From Zasmidium citrigriseum (lineage: Eukaryota; Ascomycota; Dothideomycetes; Mycosphaerellales; Mycosphaerellaceae), in assembly GCA_002786025.1 (NCBI GenBank), contig NHNW01000039.1, forward strand, positions 62,001 to 126,000: a stretch of 64,000 nucleotides of DNA, in the 5' to 3' direction. Each line of letters opens with the position of its first letter. Within the stretch, counting starts at the first letter, position 1. The notes under the pieces are model-generated. The model searched no databases, had not been told where the DNA came from, and saw nothing but the letters and a program-made list of their open reading frames with translations. A program made the translations under genes and the position numbers. Shown in pieces: positions 34,664-46,620 of this stretch.

Positions 34664-36140
34664 ATGAGTGCCGATGCCGATGGAAAGAAGACCAAGAAGC
34701 CGAAACAGATCGATTTCATCGTCAACACGGGAAACCCCAACGATGCCTCGAGCCAAGCGAATAAGAAACGTGTGAGAAGTGTGGCGGCATTGAAGTCCTG
34801 GCCGGAGAGAAGGAAGAAGATTTTTGAGCAGTTGGAGAGTTCGGGGAGTGGGCAGAGTGCTTTTCTTGTTGATCCGGAGGCGACGAGTTCGAGGACTACG
34901 GCTACGGCTACTGGATCTTCGAATAAGAAACAAGCGACTTCGTCCTCCCGCGATGGCTCATCATCTTCCGGTCCTCTCATCGTCGCCGGCCCACCCCGCC
35001 CTGCCCCTCCACCCCCAGCAAAATCCCCCACCTACATCGGTCTCGGCGCCGGCTCCTCCATGGCCCTCTACCACGACGCCCTCGCACGCGTCCCAGCAAC
35101 CGCCGCTGCCATCGCCCAGGTCGACCATCTCCACCCGGATACTCCCTGCCAGTGCTCCCAGTGCCGGAACAAACGCCGCGTGGCGAATACGCCTCTGGGA
35201 GCGGTTTCGAGCTCGCAGTATGTTGTGCCCAAACGCAACAAGCGGATGGCGGATGGCACGGAGAAGCCGATGCCTTTTAAGGGCGATATGGCTATGATTA
35301 CGCCGCCGAGCTCGCCGGATGGGGGGCGGGGAGATCCTTTTGGGTGTTATCCTGTGCCGTATCAGCCTTGGTTTGATCATATTTTGCATCATAGTAAGTC
35401 CATTTTCAACTATATCTTGAGGATGGGTGAGCATGATGGTTGATTGGGACTGGTTGGCGGACTTGCCTCCGGCAATGGATTCGGCGACCTTGATGTCTTT
35501 GACCTCACGTCTTGATATATACCAATGCTGATCGTTTGCAGTGATGACAGTCTACGCCCCGCGAGGCTGGCCCGCCCTCAAAATCACCGACGAGCAAGGC
35601 GTAAAATGGGAATGGTTCATGACCCAAAACGCCCTCTCAGAACCCGCCCTCTTCTACGTCCGCCTCCTCTTCGGCTCAGGCGACATGATAAAACTCGGCA
35701 CCGTCCGCTCAGAAATCATGTACTGGCTGCGAGCCCAAGCAATCAAAGCCATAAACGACGCCCTGGCTGACCCCTCCCGAGCCTGCTCCGACGCCATCAT
35801 CCTCGCCGTAGGCCGCATCGCCCTCCACGAGCACATGTACGGCGACAAGAACGCCTCGGCGAATGTCCATCGTCCGGCCCAGAAACGCATGATTGAGATG
35901 AGGGGTGGGATGAAGAAGTTGGAGTTTCCGGAGCTGGTGAAGAGGCTTATGAGGTGGTCGGATCGGATTATGGCCGTCGGGAGTGGGACGGCGAGGTTGC
36001 TGGAGGATGATGAGGAGAATCCTAATTTTACGCTTAGGCAGAGTGTGGGTGCTATTGAGAGGTGGGCGCCGCATGAGATGCCGGGGGTGAGGAGTAAGAT
36101 TAAGATTTCGGATTTGGTTAATGATGAGGATGAGGAGTAA
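34664..36140 (+). CDS. Nuclear regulator-like protein with fungal-specific transcription-factor-type domain
   Basis: Two exons (34664-35393 and 35542-36140) give 442 aa. The N-terminus is Lys-rich (KKTKKPKQIDFIVNTG, then NKKRVRSVAALKSWPERRKK), followed by a Ser/Thr and Pro low-complexity linker. There is a small Cys cluster (PCQCSQCRNKRR) but not a Zn2Cys6 motif. The second half (YPVPYQPWFDHILHHMM, ALFYVRLLFGSGDM, AVGRIALHEHMYGD) resembles the helical domain of fungal regulators of the DUF3468 type that lack a DNA-binding finger. A nuclear regulatory role is inferred from this and from the basic start. The target is unknown. Confidence 0.7.
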
Positions 36141-36321
36141 GAGTGATGGAAGCGTGATGCGGAGCGCGTGAGCAGACTGATGGCGCATATTGCCATCATT
36201 GACGCTTGTCATCGGCTCTCAAGCCTGATGACCTCTCAGACTGAAGTAAACGGAGCCATTGCAGTGCCAACATCGCTTGAGCCAAGCGGCGACTACCACG
36301 ACAACTTCGATCGACACAGCA

Positions 36322-36558
36322 ATGGCCAGTCAGACAGACCCACAATCGCCTGAAGCAAAGATCAGCCACGACCCCAGGTGTCTTGCCGGACGAATCATGC
36401 AAAGGCTATTGGGACGACGGAAGGAAAACGTGGATTTTGATTTGGTGGCGAAGGACCCTGAGCACATGAAGAGGGCGCTTGAGGTTGCAGCAAGGGAGTC
36501 AAAGACGCCGCGGAAACGACTGACGAAGAAGCCACCATGGGCAAATGTGCGATACTGA
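36322..36558 (+). CDS. Small basic hypothetical protein
   Basis: A 78-aa frame starts at MASQTDPQSPEAK and ends RLTKKPPWANVRY. It is charged and Lys/Arg-rich in its last third, with no signal peptide or membrane segment. An in-frame upstream ATG at 36259 gives 99 aa. It lies in the spacer between the regulator-like gene and the convergent arabinitol dehydrogenase, whose stop codon is 25 bp away. It is small and unrecognised, so the call rests on composition only. Confidence 0.4.
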   Translation: MASQTDPQSPEAKISHDPRCLAGRIMQRLLGRRKENVDFDLVAKDPEHMKRALEVAARESKTPRKRLTKKPPWANVRY

Positions 36559-36582
36559 ACATCGAAAATGAGGCCATGTCTA

Positions 36583-37787
36583 TCAATCATCCAACAACTG
36601 AACCTTCACTGCCCGCGCTGAAGGTGTCGAAGCCGTCGTAAAGGCATCCTGCGCCTGCTCCAGCGTATACCGATGCGTCACGAGGGGCTTCAAATCGATC
36701 AAGCCCTCCGACACCAGCGTGATGGCTTTTGGATACGTCTCCCGATACCGAAACTGGAATCTAATATCGATCTCTCGGAATGAGGCGTACATGAAGGGGA
36801 TCTCCTGAAAATCTTTGCCAACGCCGATGATGAAGACTGTACCGCCGAATTGAGAAGCCTGCGAATGTCATCAGTTCCAAGGTCTCTCTCCGGGCAGAGA
36901 GGCACTCACGTATATGCCCGAATGGATACTACTCTCAACCCCCGTACACTCGATCACAAGCTTTGCCTCCCGGCCAAGTGCGGTTTTAATCCTTTCACCC
37001 ACGGCTTTGGGCTCGACACCCCTCTCCACCAACACCGTCCTGACCCTCGGAACCAACTGCTTCGCCATCTTCAATCGGTTCTCATCGATATCCGTAATCA
37101 CAATCGGAGCCGCGCCCGCCGCATGTGCCGCCAACAGACTCACCATACCAATCGGACCCGCGCCACAGATTACCAAGGCATCACCCATTCGTAATCCAGA
37201 GCGTTCGATCCCTGCTAAGGCGACGGAGAGCGGTTCAAGGAGGGCGCCTTCTTCGAAGCTGATAGAGTCGGGAAGTCTGTGCAGCCATGCCTCTGGGTGG
37301 ACGTGGTAGCGACGAAGAGTTCCGTCGACGGGAGGCGAGCTGTAGAAGATTATCTCGGGACACGCGTTGTAACGACCTGTGCGGCAGGGGGTGCAGGTTG
37401 GTTTGGAGCAGGGGATGCCGCATTCTAATGCCACCCTATCACCTGGAACAAAAGCAAACTATCAGCAAGAAGTACACAGAACAGAAAATAGAGCGATGGC
37501 GACATACCGACTTTGAGATCTTTCACTTCACTCCCAATCTGAATCACCGTCCCAGCACTCTCATGTCCCAATCCACAGTCCTTCGTGATGATGGAGTCGC
37601 CTATACGGCCTTCTTTCCAGAAATGTACGTCGCTGCCGCAGATTCCGGTGGCGTTGACGTGGATTAGGCAATCTGTGGGACCGGGAGAGGGGATTGGGGG
37701 TTCGCTGACTGTGAGGTCGTGCGCGGGGGAGGTTGTTATGGCGAGGTTGGTGGGTTTGCGGGTGAGGATTGAGGTTGCTGTTGCCAT
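36583..37787 (-). CDS. L-arabinitol 4-dehydrogenase-like polyol dehydrogenase
   Basis: Three reverse-strand exons (37787-37508, 37442-36910, 36858-36583) give 362 aa. The protein is a zinc medium-chain dehydrogenase of the sorbitol/xylitol/arabinitol branch: GICGSDVHFWKEG, LGHESAGTVI, a structural-zinc Cys set (CGIPCSKPTCTPC...NAC), and the cofactor motif GAGPIGMVSLL ending in VITDIDENRL, with Asp typical for NAD. FQFRYRETYPKAI resembles the FQYRY-type segment of L-arabinitol dehydrogenases more than xylitol dehydrogenases. It would oxidise L-arabinitol to L-xylulose in the fungal arabinose pathway, in the cytosol. Sorbitol dehydrogenase activity is the main alternative. Confidence 0.8.
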
Positions 37788-38500
37788 GATGGGAGTGGTG
37801 TGAAGAGAATGGTGAGTTGGCTCGGGTTTGAACGGATTGAATGGTGGATGGAGGCAAAAGGGTTTATGTATGTAGAGGAGGCTGTATACCTACCTAACCC
37901 CTCTTTGCCTGTGGTGTAAGGTACATGGACAACGACTGATGTAATCCGACACCGATGCTTGTTGCTTGCTCTGTCGGCATTCTTTTCTGGGAGGCGAGCT
38001 CTCATGCCGTTATCGTTTCTATTGACCGCACTTATTTCCACGTTGCACAATTCCGCTCGCCTTGCGGCATTGCGGTGTTCTTGGTAGACGAGTAAGACAT
38101 TCCCGATCCGGAAGGAAGCTCTGGGTCGACAGTCGCCCTCGCCCTCGCCCTAAAGCTGTTGAATAGTTTTTGTGGAGAGCTTTGAGCGTGACGGTCTGAA
38201 GCAGAATCGGTGCTGTCATTCGATGAGTGGACTTTCCTGCATCTTCTTCTCTTTGACTTGTTCGTCCATATCTTCGCAACACTGGCTCTTCGAGGGGCAT
38301 GATGCTGCAAGTGAGCAGCCACAACCCTTCGCTACCATAGACGTCAGGAGAGGGCCAAGGAGCTGTGATGTGGCATATGCGAGACGAGAAACACAGGTGA
38401 GTGTGAAGAAGGTCGACTTTCCATGTCGAGAGATGGACTTCGCTGTCTTTCTTCGATCCTGTTACTGTCAGTCATGTCGATGCTCAAAACCACCAACAAA
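37788..38500. other. Divergent intergenic region
   Basis: It lies between the heads of the polyol dehydrogenase (-) and a secreted-protein gene (+). A run of GCCCTC repeats occurs near 38135-38152. No coding frame is supported. Confidence 0.45.
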
Positions 38501-39061
38501 ATGAGAGCCCTGGCAATATGCCTCATCCTCTCCATTCCTCTCATGGTCGAAGCAACTTCGTCAATCTGTTCCCGAGACACGCCCATCACCTCACAATGCC
38601 AATCCGGAACCTGGCTCAACGTCACCGAAAACCACTACTCAACCATCATCATGACCTACCAAGTCATTAAGAGCAGCTTCATTACCACATCAACGTGCGG
38701 TCCAACATGCGAAACGCCGTGCGGCCCCATCTGCTGCGGCACAGGGCAATATTGTGCCTCGCTGGGCGATTGCAGAGCAGCCACAGCAGGTGCGCCCGTT
38801 CGACCGACTTCGACCACTAGCACGACTGCCTTCTTCGACCCACTGACTTCGTCGAAAGTTGACTGGCTAAAATCTTCGCACACCGGTGATGGTTTCGTTG
38901 TGGCGACAACTTCAACCGAGGCTTGCGTTTCCGCTACTCCTGATGGTGCGAGCGCTGTATGTCCGGAAGGCTATCGTTGCTTCGGTCATGGGCAGTGTAT
39001 CCCAGTTGATGGTCAGGGCGATGTCGTTATCGATGGTCGCTGTTCGACTGCCAGAAAGTGA
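38501..39061 (+). CDS. Small secreted cysteine-rich protein (14 Cys)
   Basis: A single exon from MRALAICLILSIPLMVEA, a strong signal peptide, gives 186 aa. An in-frame ATG at 38480 would only lengthen the N-terminus. The mature part has 14 cysteines, including a dense block CGPTCETPCGPICCGTGQYC that resembles a chitin-binding/hevein-like or EGF-like knot, a Thr/Ser linker, and a second Cys-rich block at the end (CPEGYRCFGHGQC). Two-domain Cys-rich architecture and an even Cys count suggest disulfide-bonded extracellular modules. No catalytic motif is seen. It may be a wall-associated protein or an effector candidate; that is inference. Confidence 0.7.
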   Translation: MRALAICLILSIPLMVEATSSICSRDTPITSQCQSGTWLNVTENHYSTIIMTYQVIKSSFITTSTCGPTCETPCGPICCGTGQYCASLGDCRAATAGAPVRPTSTTSTTAFFDPLTSSKVDWLKSSHTGDGFVVATTSTEACVSATPDGASAVCPEGYRCFGHGQCIPVDGQGDVVIDGRCSTARK

Positions 39062-39301
39062 TCGGACTCGACGTCGGATTGGACCTATGCTCGGGTTCGC
39101 ATCTGTTTCAGAGAGGCAATTGCAAATATTCGGTCAGTGGATCTGAGAACATCAGCTGGTGCGAGATAGCAACTCATAATGGACATAATATCAGCCTCTC
39201 GGCTTCATACTTTGCGCGCAAACGCCTGGGCGCCGTCGCGATGCTTCTTCCATACTGTACATGCCTCTTCCCATGTCCTTTTACCCACGTTTATCGTAAT
39301 C

Positions 39302-40198
39302 TCAGTTGCCCTCTAGCCTGCCGACGACGCCGGCCATCTCCTCGTCTGTGTAGATTCGGAAGCCCTTGTCCTTCGTGACGCTCGCCAACTGCACGTTCTT
39401 CGAATCCAGCTTCTCTTCCATGACCTGCTTCAGCGTCTTGAGCACCAGCACCTCAGCCTCTGGAAGAGTGAGAGACTTGTGAAACTCGTTCTGGAGCTCT
39501 GCTTGAGCACCCTCTGAGCCTGAGCCGATGGCCTTGGCGTCGTATCGGTAGAATGTGCCTGATGGCTCTGCGTGGTAGCTGACCCATATCATTAGCTTCC
39601 TCATTCCCTTTCATTCAAGACGTTGCTCTTACAGTGATGGACCCTCCTCATCGTATCCTGCAATCAACAACGCAACACCAAACGGCCGACTCATGATACT
39701 CTCCTCACCATCCGCACCCTCACCGAACCGCAGCGCCAAATCGCAGATGGCCTGTGTACAGCTCTCGACTCCTAACCGCTCGTTGTAGTGGAACTCGTGG
39801 CTCTGGCTCGTGACGCGCGCGTGCTCGATCATGCTCCGGGCATCGGCTTGCAGGCCGGACATGGCGCAGCCGATATGTCTGTCGATTTCGACGATCTTCT
39901 CGACGGACGAGGTCTCGAGGAGGGAGGAGGTGATGCGCTTCTCGACGCCTAGGATGACGCCTTCGGAGGTGGAGATGCCGATTGCGGTTGAGCCCAGTTT
40001 GATGGCTTCGAGCGAGTATTCGACTTGGAAGAGGCGGCCTTCAGGGGAGAAGGTGCTATGGAGATGTCAGTGAGGAGGGTATAGATTGTGGCGAGGAGTC
40101 GTACTTGATGCCGCGATCTATGCAATAGTTAGCTCTGGATTCATTGCTGTCTCTTTGGATTGGGGCCACTGACCATATTCTGACCGCGCGATGAACAT
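39302..40198 (-). CDS. PUP2: 20S proteasome subunit alpha-5
   Basis: Four reverse-strand exons (40198-40174, 40117-40105, 40055-39633, 39578-39302) give 245 aa. The second exon is only 13 nt, and the splice phases work to give [19 protein letters not shown] then [15 protein letters not shown], the conserved alpha-ring N-terminus. Further motifs are [23 protein letters not shown] and [14 protein letters not shown]. Alpha-5 is a structural subunit of the outer ring that gates the proteasome core in nucleus and cytosol. It lacks the catalytic Thr, as expected. It is head-to-head with the gamma-tubulin complex gene across 278 bp. Confidence 0.95.
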
Positions 40199-40476
40199 GG
40201 TTGCGGTAGATGGGCGTGTATTTCAAAGGGGGGCTTGTTTTGGTGTCGGGGCAGTATTGAAGCAGTAGTTGAAGCTTTACTGGAGAGTGGAAGACTCGTT
40301 GGTATTTGGAGGATGTTTGGGTGAAGGTGTACGCAGCTCAGATGCCTGCCATGTCAAGCTCCCTGCAGCTGCGGCCGGTCCCGTCCAAACGTCGCGTCCT
40401 CAGATGATCCCCCGCGTCAACACCGCCGCCCACTTTACAACGCACCAAATCCCGATGGCAATGCGCGATCTGGGAC

Positions 40477-43219
40477 ATGGCCTCTCAACCGCCTTCGAGG
40501 GCTAGCATCAGCGATCGAAGAGCCTCTGCCCAGCAACGACAACAGAAGAGCCGACCAACGTCCGCTGTCGAAGACAACAACCGGACGGACTCGAAATCCG
40601 CTTTCCACAATCGCGTCAAATCCACTACCACTGAGACTACCAAGAAAGACACCTTTTCACGTGAAACATTGATTAGGCGAACATTCTCGCCCACAAAACA
40701 ACAACCGGAGAGAGCCAATGGCAGGAGGAGTGAGGATGTGGAAAGACCGCTGTCGAAGGGCAAATCGATAGCCAGGACAGAACCGGATGAGGGATTGGGT
40801 ATGTTGCCTGTGCGTGCGCGCGATCGTGGTGAGGTGAGACTTGTAGCTGATGGGAGACAGCCACATTATGGAGCCCTCATGCCAGTTTGCTGGCACCCTC
40901 TTCCGCACCGCTAGCCTCACGAATATCCGTTCCACCTATAGCTGCGAAAGCGCCGTCGAGCATACAACCGCCCAGATTAGATACACTATCTCTTGAGTCG
41001 CAAGAAAAGGTGATCATCGAAGATGTGCTCTTCGTCCTCATGGGCTTTGAAGGCCAATACATTCGATATGTCGACGCTTACGACCCGTTGGACGAGAAGA
41101 GCAAGCTCGCTGGACCACAATTCTGGATTCAGACTGGTCTGGACCCAAGCTTACGAGATCTTGCGCATAGTATGCTGAAGACCGCGACGCACTACTGTGC
41201 AGTCGAGGCATTCGTGGAAGTGCAGAGCAGAGAAGAGATGGGCACAGTCAATCACGCGCTATGTGCAGCTATGAGGAAGATGCTCAAAGACTACATGATA
41301 TTGATTGCACAGCTCGAGCACCAGATGCTCACCAAAGAAGATTTTACTTTGCATCAACTGGGCTTGCACACCAAAGCCACTTCGCACATGATGCAGCAGC
41401 TGTACGGCGTAGCTCATGAGGTCTTGAAGGAGAACAGCATGCTGGACAGCGAGGACAATGAGGACGAATCCGACGATTTTGAGAACATACTGGAATCTCT
41501 AAAAGAGGGCAAGGATACGGCAATGCCAGGCAAGAAGGTGTGCAAAGGCGGTGCTGTCCTCCGTCTTCTCACAAGAAGATTGCAGTCCATGGCAGGAGAC
41601 CCAGCTGCCCGTCAGTTGCTTTCATTACTATTACGAGAGGCCAGTAGACCTTACATGGCCATGCTGAACGAATGGCTGCACCACGGAAACGTTCGGGACC
41701 CGCATCAAGAGTTTTTGATTAAGGAGCAGAAATCCATACGACGAGAGGGTCTTGAACAGGACTATACCGACGAGTACTGGGAGAAGCGATACACTTTACG
41801 GCAAGAATTGGTGCCGCCGCAGCTGGAGTCATTGAAAGACAAAGTGTTACTTGCCGGCAAGTACTTGAATGTTGTGCGCGAGTGTGGTGGCATCGAGAAC
41901 GTCAGCCGGGATCTGGACGCCAGCACCGACTTCCCACACACATTCGACGACCCTCGATTTGTCGAAAACGTCAGTGGAGCCTATGCCTTTGCCAATCGAA
42001 GTCTAATGACACTTCTACTCACGACACACGACTTGCCCGCAAGACTACGGAGCTTGAAGCATTACTTCCTCCTCGACCGCAGCGACTTCTTCTCCTATTT
42101 CCTTGAGCTCACACATCTGGAGCTTAAGAAGCCGGCGAAGAGCATCAACGTGGGAAAACTGCAAAGTCTACTCGATATTGTCCTACGGCATCCTGGATCA
42201 GTGGCGGCAGAAGACCCTTTCAAGGAGGATGTCAAGGTCGTTATGAACGACGTCGGTCTCACAGGCTGGCTCATGCGTGTGGTTAATGTCCAAGGCATGG
42301 ATGCTGATGCGACTTCATTATCGTCCTACACGCCTGCTGCGAGCGGTGGGGACAAGAATGAGAAGGAGATTAGTGGATATGAGGGTCTGACGCTGGACTA
42401 CGCCGTGCCGTTCCCGCTGTCGCTGGTCGTCAGCCGAGTGACATTGACCCGGTATCAGCTGTTGTTCCGATACTTGCTAAGCTTGAGACATCTGGAGACG
42501 ATGCTCACTGGCTCTTGGACGGAACACATCAAGGCCAGGGCGTGGAACAACAAAACCAAGGGCGATCCCGTGGTTGCTCGCAAGATTGAAAATTGGAAAC
42601 GTCGTGCTTGGTGTCTGAGAACAAGAATGCTTTGCTTTGTGCAGAATCTCTTGTATTACTGCACGAGCGAGGTGATCGAACCGAACTGGCTGGCTTTCAT
42701 GGCAAGACTGTCGCATGCCGGGGATGAGGAAGAGGCGGAGGGAAGCTCGAAGACGAAGAGGACTGTCGACGAGTTGATGCAGGATCATGTTGACTTCTTG
42801 GCGACATGTTTGAAGGAGTGCATGCTGACCAACTCAAAGCTTCTAAGAGTAAGTCCCTCACACTGACGTGTAGCCAACCCAAGCTGACCTTGCTTTTCTA
42901 GATCAACTCCAAAGTCATGTCAACGTGCACCATGTTCGCCAACTACACCGCCTCCCTCTCCCGCTACCTCGCCTCCGCCGACCCGGACCTCGCCACCGGT
43001 GCCTCGAAAACCAGTTACGATCCCGCGAAGCTCGACAAGCTCTTTTCGATCCTGCATCAGTACGAAGACCACTTCAGCCGCCATCTGAAGATCTTACTGG
43101 ATGCCCTCAATTTCCTTGCTGCGACGGAAACGGTCGTCTTTCTGAGTCTCTGCGCGCGCTTAAGTATGGCGAACGAAGGCGGACCAGGTGGTGGACCGGG
43201 ACCGGATGCTTATGGGTAG
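40477..43219 (+). CDS. Gamma-tubulin complex component 2 (GCP2/Spc97)
   Basis: Three exons (40477-40798, 40861-42848, 42902-43219) give 875 aa. The N-terminal 110 residues are basic and disordered. The GCP core begins at VIIEDVLFVLMGFEGQYIRY, which matches GCP2 better than GCP3. Other conserved blocks are SRPYMAMLNEWLHHGNVRDP, YWEKRYTLRQELVPPQL, AGKYLNVVRECG, and the C-terminal gamma-tubulin-binding domain with FPLSLVVSRVTLTRYQLLFR and NLLYYCTSEVIEPNW. It works with gamma-tubulin and GCP3 to nucleate microtubules at spindle pole bodies. The first intron was chosen because GTATGT...GACAG is the only pair that keeps phase. Confidence 0.93.
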
Positions 43220-43334
43220 TTTCCGTGAGCTTGATGGTCTTGAGTGGGTTTTAGCGATGGCGTTTCTTGTTGTGATGGAGGGTTAATGACCGTGATGAAC
43301 CGTATGCAATGCGGTAGATGCGCAATAAATTCTT

Positions 43335-43973
43335 TCATCCTCGCCGTCCAGCTAGTCTCGGATCCACGGGACTCGCATTCGCGGCCGAGCCATTGCTCAT
43401 ACCAGAATAGGTCCTCTGTGGAATACCACCTCCCGTCATCCGCTTGAGAGCTTTCTTATAGTACTCTCTCGCGGGCAGCGCGTGTTTGTCGTAGAGCTCG
43501 ATTTGATCTAGAACTTCCTTTGCCAGAGCTATCTCTGGTGGTGGCGTTGCTTGAGGGATATCCTGGGGTGGCGGTGGGAGGGGCGTGCAGGGGTCGCCAG
43601 AGCCTTCGATGTAGGGTGCCGAGAGATTTGCGAGGAGGAGGTCGTTGGCTTTTTGTTTGGCTGAGAGGTCCAAATCGGGAGGCGAGGCGCCGTCTGTCAT
43701 TTCGATGTCGGAGTCATTGGGATCTTGTTGGGTGAGTTGGTCTTGGTGGGCGCGGTGTTTGGCGGCGGTTATGAGGCGTTGGCTGGGATAAGGTATTAGC
43801 ATATTAAGGCGACAAGTGTGCCGGAGCGTGTTTTACCGAACTGTATTTTGATTCGTTTCGAGGTTTTTGAGGATCGTCTTGAGGCGTTGCTCTTTGGACT
43901 GGTCTTTGGGGAGGTCTTTTGGGTTCGGGAATGGGAGGTAGATGTGTGGTTGGAGGTCGGATTTGGAGGCCAT
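43335..43973 (-). CDS. Uncharacterised 194-aa protein
   Basis: Two reverse-strand exons (43973-43837 and 43782-43335) splice in phase. The protein starts MASKSDLQPHIYLPFPNP and is mostly charged and helical at first (KEQRLKTILKNLETNQN, VRQRLITAAKHRAHQDQL). Then comes an acidic stretch (SDIEMTDG), a Pro-rich linker and a helix ending in DKHALPAREYYKKALKRM. There is no signal peptide or membrane segment. It looks like a soluble nuclear or cytosolic protein, and a coiled coil may be present near residues 24-65. I do not recognise the family. It is convergent with GCP2, only 116 bp apart. Confidence 0.65.
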
Positions 43974-44391
43974 CCTGGGTATTCAGTCCTTCGATTCTCT
44001 AGATGTGATGCTGTTGTCCAAAACGGAATCCAATGTGAGGTTGTGTTGGGTGTTGGTTGAGATGTCCGGCAAGTGGCAGGTGAAGTCGAAACGTCGGACC
44101 TGCTTCCGCTTTGGCGCCAAAAAACACCTCGCTGAACATTTAGCCTGCATCTCTAAGCCCTAAAAGACTCTTTTTGGACATTCTCTCACGTGCGTCACCT
44201 TGATGGATCTATTGGTCCAATATAAACAACTCGCCTCGCCGTGGAAAACCTCCCTCGTGGAGTTCCTGCAGAAAGGAAGGACCATGAGGAACAGTAATGA
44301 CGCGAAGGCGCCTTCACGTTATTGCCCTAACGCTGCAGTTGTAGCTAGTAAAACAGGGGATCGTTTTAAAGATGGCTGTCGCCGCTCCGCC
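43974..44391. other. Divergent promoter region
   Basis: This head-to-head spacer separates the uncharacterised gene (-) from the sphingomyelinase-like gene (+). Its core promoter elements are listed separately. Apart from in-frame upstream ATGs at 44200-44203 and 44284 there is no coding signal. Confidence 0.5.
44187..44226 (+). promoter_or_regulatory. E-box, CCAAT and TATA elements
   Basis: CACGTG (44187-44192), ATTGG (44211-44215), CCAAT (44217-44221) and TATAAA (44221-44226) lie within 40 bp. They sit about 170 bp upstream of the signal-peptide ATG at 44392, which supports that start over the farther ATG at 44200. Confidence 0.5.
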
Positions 44392-46620
44392 ATGCCCAGC
44401 CAAGCTTTCGTCTTCGCCTTCGCAGCCATGGCTTTCTCGCGGTGTCTTGTCCAAGTCATGGCCGTCGCGCCGCTGCTGGTGCAGTATGGCGATGCCCACG
44501 CGAGTCTGCCTTTGAGGGCTACGGTGCCTGGTGCTGAGTCTTATGTGGCGCCGACGGGGTATCCTACTGCTGCGTTTCCGAGTTATTATCCGGTGCCGGA
44601 GGGACAGGAGCCGCAGCCTGCGCTGTATGATCCGGTTTTGAACTTTACTTGTATGGCCGATGAGAGGAGAGGACGCGATTTTGCTGTACTGATTTCGATC
44701 CAGTCCCGCACAATTTGACCAACCCGGATACGATACCAGATCATGATCCGGATCCTGTATACTTTCCCAAGCCAATTGCGAAGCTCTCGAGGCACGAGCA
44801 GGAGACGGTAATCTCCAATGTCGTTCATCAGGTCAAGGAGATCATCTCGAGCCCTTACTTCCCGACCAATTGCTCAAAATGCATTGCAGCGCTTTCCGTG
44901 GCGAAGCCAGCTGCTCAATTCGCTCCCACTCTCGTGCCGGAGGCCATGGAGAGCTTGTGTAACGAGACCGGATTTCATTCTGCCAGCACCTGCGAGGAGG
45001 ACTTCGCGGTGGACACTTTCGGGACTATCTGGACTCAGATTTTGGCTTTGGCGGATGTGTCTGGTCTGGATGGACAGTATATCTGCAACTCGCTTTCGTC
45101 TACTTTCTGCCCGGCTCCTACAACTTCGCCTTTGAACACTACTGGTCTGTTCCCGAAACCCAAGCCAAAACATCCAAAGGTCCATAAGCCCAGTGGGAAG
45201 CGGGTCAAGGTTTTGCACATGAGCGATTTCCATCTTGATCCGCGGTACAAGGTTGGTTCCGAAGGCAACTGTACGTCTGGACTTTGCTGTCGAAGCAATG
45301 TCGAGAATTCGGACCTTCCGGATGGTCAGATCAGCTTCCCGGCTCCTTCATACGGGTACTTTGAATGCGATACACCCTACGATCTAGGACTTGCGGCTCT
45401 CCAGGCAGTAGGCCCATTGACTGGGACTTCGAAGGAGAAACCTCTGGCGTGGACGATCTACACCGGTGATCTCGTATCTCACGATCCTCAGACGGAACTC
45501 AGTCGAGCATACACGGAGTATGCGGAGGTCTCGATCTACGAGTATATGTTCAAGAAGTATCTCACTGGTCCTGTCTTCGCTACATTGGGCAACCACGATA
45601 CGAATCCGGAAGCTATTGATTCTCCTCATTCTCTGCCTGGACCTCTCGGACAGCAGCAGAGCTGGAATTTCAACCACGTGTCTGCGCTGTGGAAACATGA
45701 GGGTTGGCTTGATGAAGAAGCGGCGAAGATGGCGAAGACTCATTACGGCGCCTATAGCATTCGTAACCACTATGGCTTGAGAAGTACGTGGAGTCTGATT
45801 GTTGAAGAAGAATTACTGACCTTTGATTCTAGTGATCACTTTTAACTCGGACTTCTGGTATCGATCGAATTTCCTGAACTTCATCAACACGACCAATCCA
45901 GACAACAGTGGTGTCTTTCAATTCGTGATTGATGAGCTGCAGGCCGCCGAAGACGCTGGCGAAAGAGTCTGGCTCTTTGCGCATGTTCTCTCTGGCCGCG
46001 ATGGAACGAATCCGATCCCTAATCCGACCAATCTGTTCTATCAGATTATTGAGCGTTACTCGCCACATGTGATTGCCAATGTGTTCTTTGGCCATACACA
46101 CGAGGATCAGATGATGATCTACTACGCCAACAACGGAACTGATCAATCCCTCAAGACTGCCCTCAACAGCGGCTGGATCGGCCCTTCAGTCACTCCTCTT
46201 ACCAACCTCAACTCTGGCTTCCGCCTTTACGAAGTCGACACGGGCACCTTCGACATCTACGAAGCATATACCTGGTATGCCGACGTGAACGCATTCTCCA
46301 ATCTCACCACCCACGGTCCAGTCTTCGAATTTGAGTACTCCACCCGAGACACGTACGGACCAGCAGCAGGCTGGCCAAAGGATGCACCGCTTAATGCTAC
46401 TTTCTGGCATGCTGTTACTGAAGCTATGGAGAAAGACCATAGCCTTGTCAGCAAGTTCATTCAGCTGCAAGGCAAGAGCAGTATCAAGAGCCCGAACTGC
46501 ACGAATGCTGCGTGCGCGGAGGCACAGATCTGTTACATTCGATCCGGAAGTACGGCTCTGGGAAGGCAATGTCCACAGGGGTATGGGAGTGTGCAGAGCC
46601 CGTTCAGTCCAAAGTCCTAA
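44392..46620 (+). CDS. Acid sphingomyelinase-like secreted phosphodiesterase
   Basis: Three exons (44392-44650, 44704-45783, 45833-46620) give 708 aa. A signal peptide (AFVFAFAAMAF) is followed by a Pro-rich segment and then a saposin-B-like Cys domain (NCSKCIAALS, then SLCNETGF and TCEEDF). The calcineurin-like metallophosphoesterase domain has its metal ligands in order: MSDFHLDPRY, TGDLVSHD, GNHDTNPE, FAHVLSG and GHTHED. Many N-glycosylation sites fit secretion or vacuolar targeting. It should hydrolyse sphingomyelin-like phospholipids, although fungal members may use other phosphodiesters. An in-frame ATG at 44284 would add 36 residues before the signal peptide. Confidence 0.92.

Noticed and set aside
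40799..40885. Longer first intron in the GCP2 gene ending at 40885
   Set aside because: The CAG at 40885 gives the wrong phase. The acceptor at 40860 restores the conserved frame, with a GCTGAT branch site.
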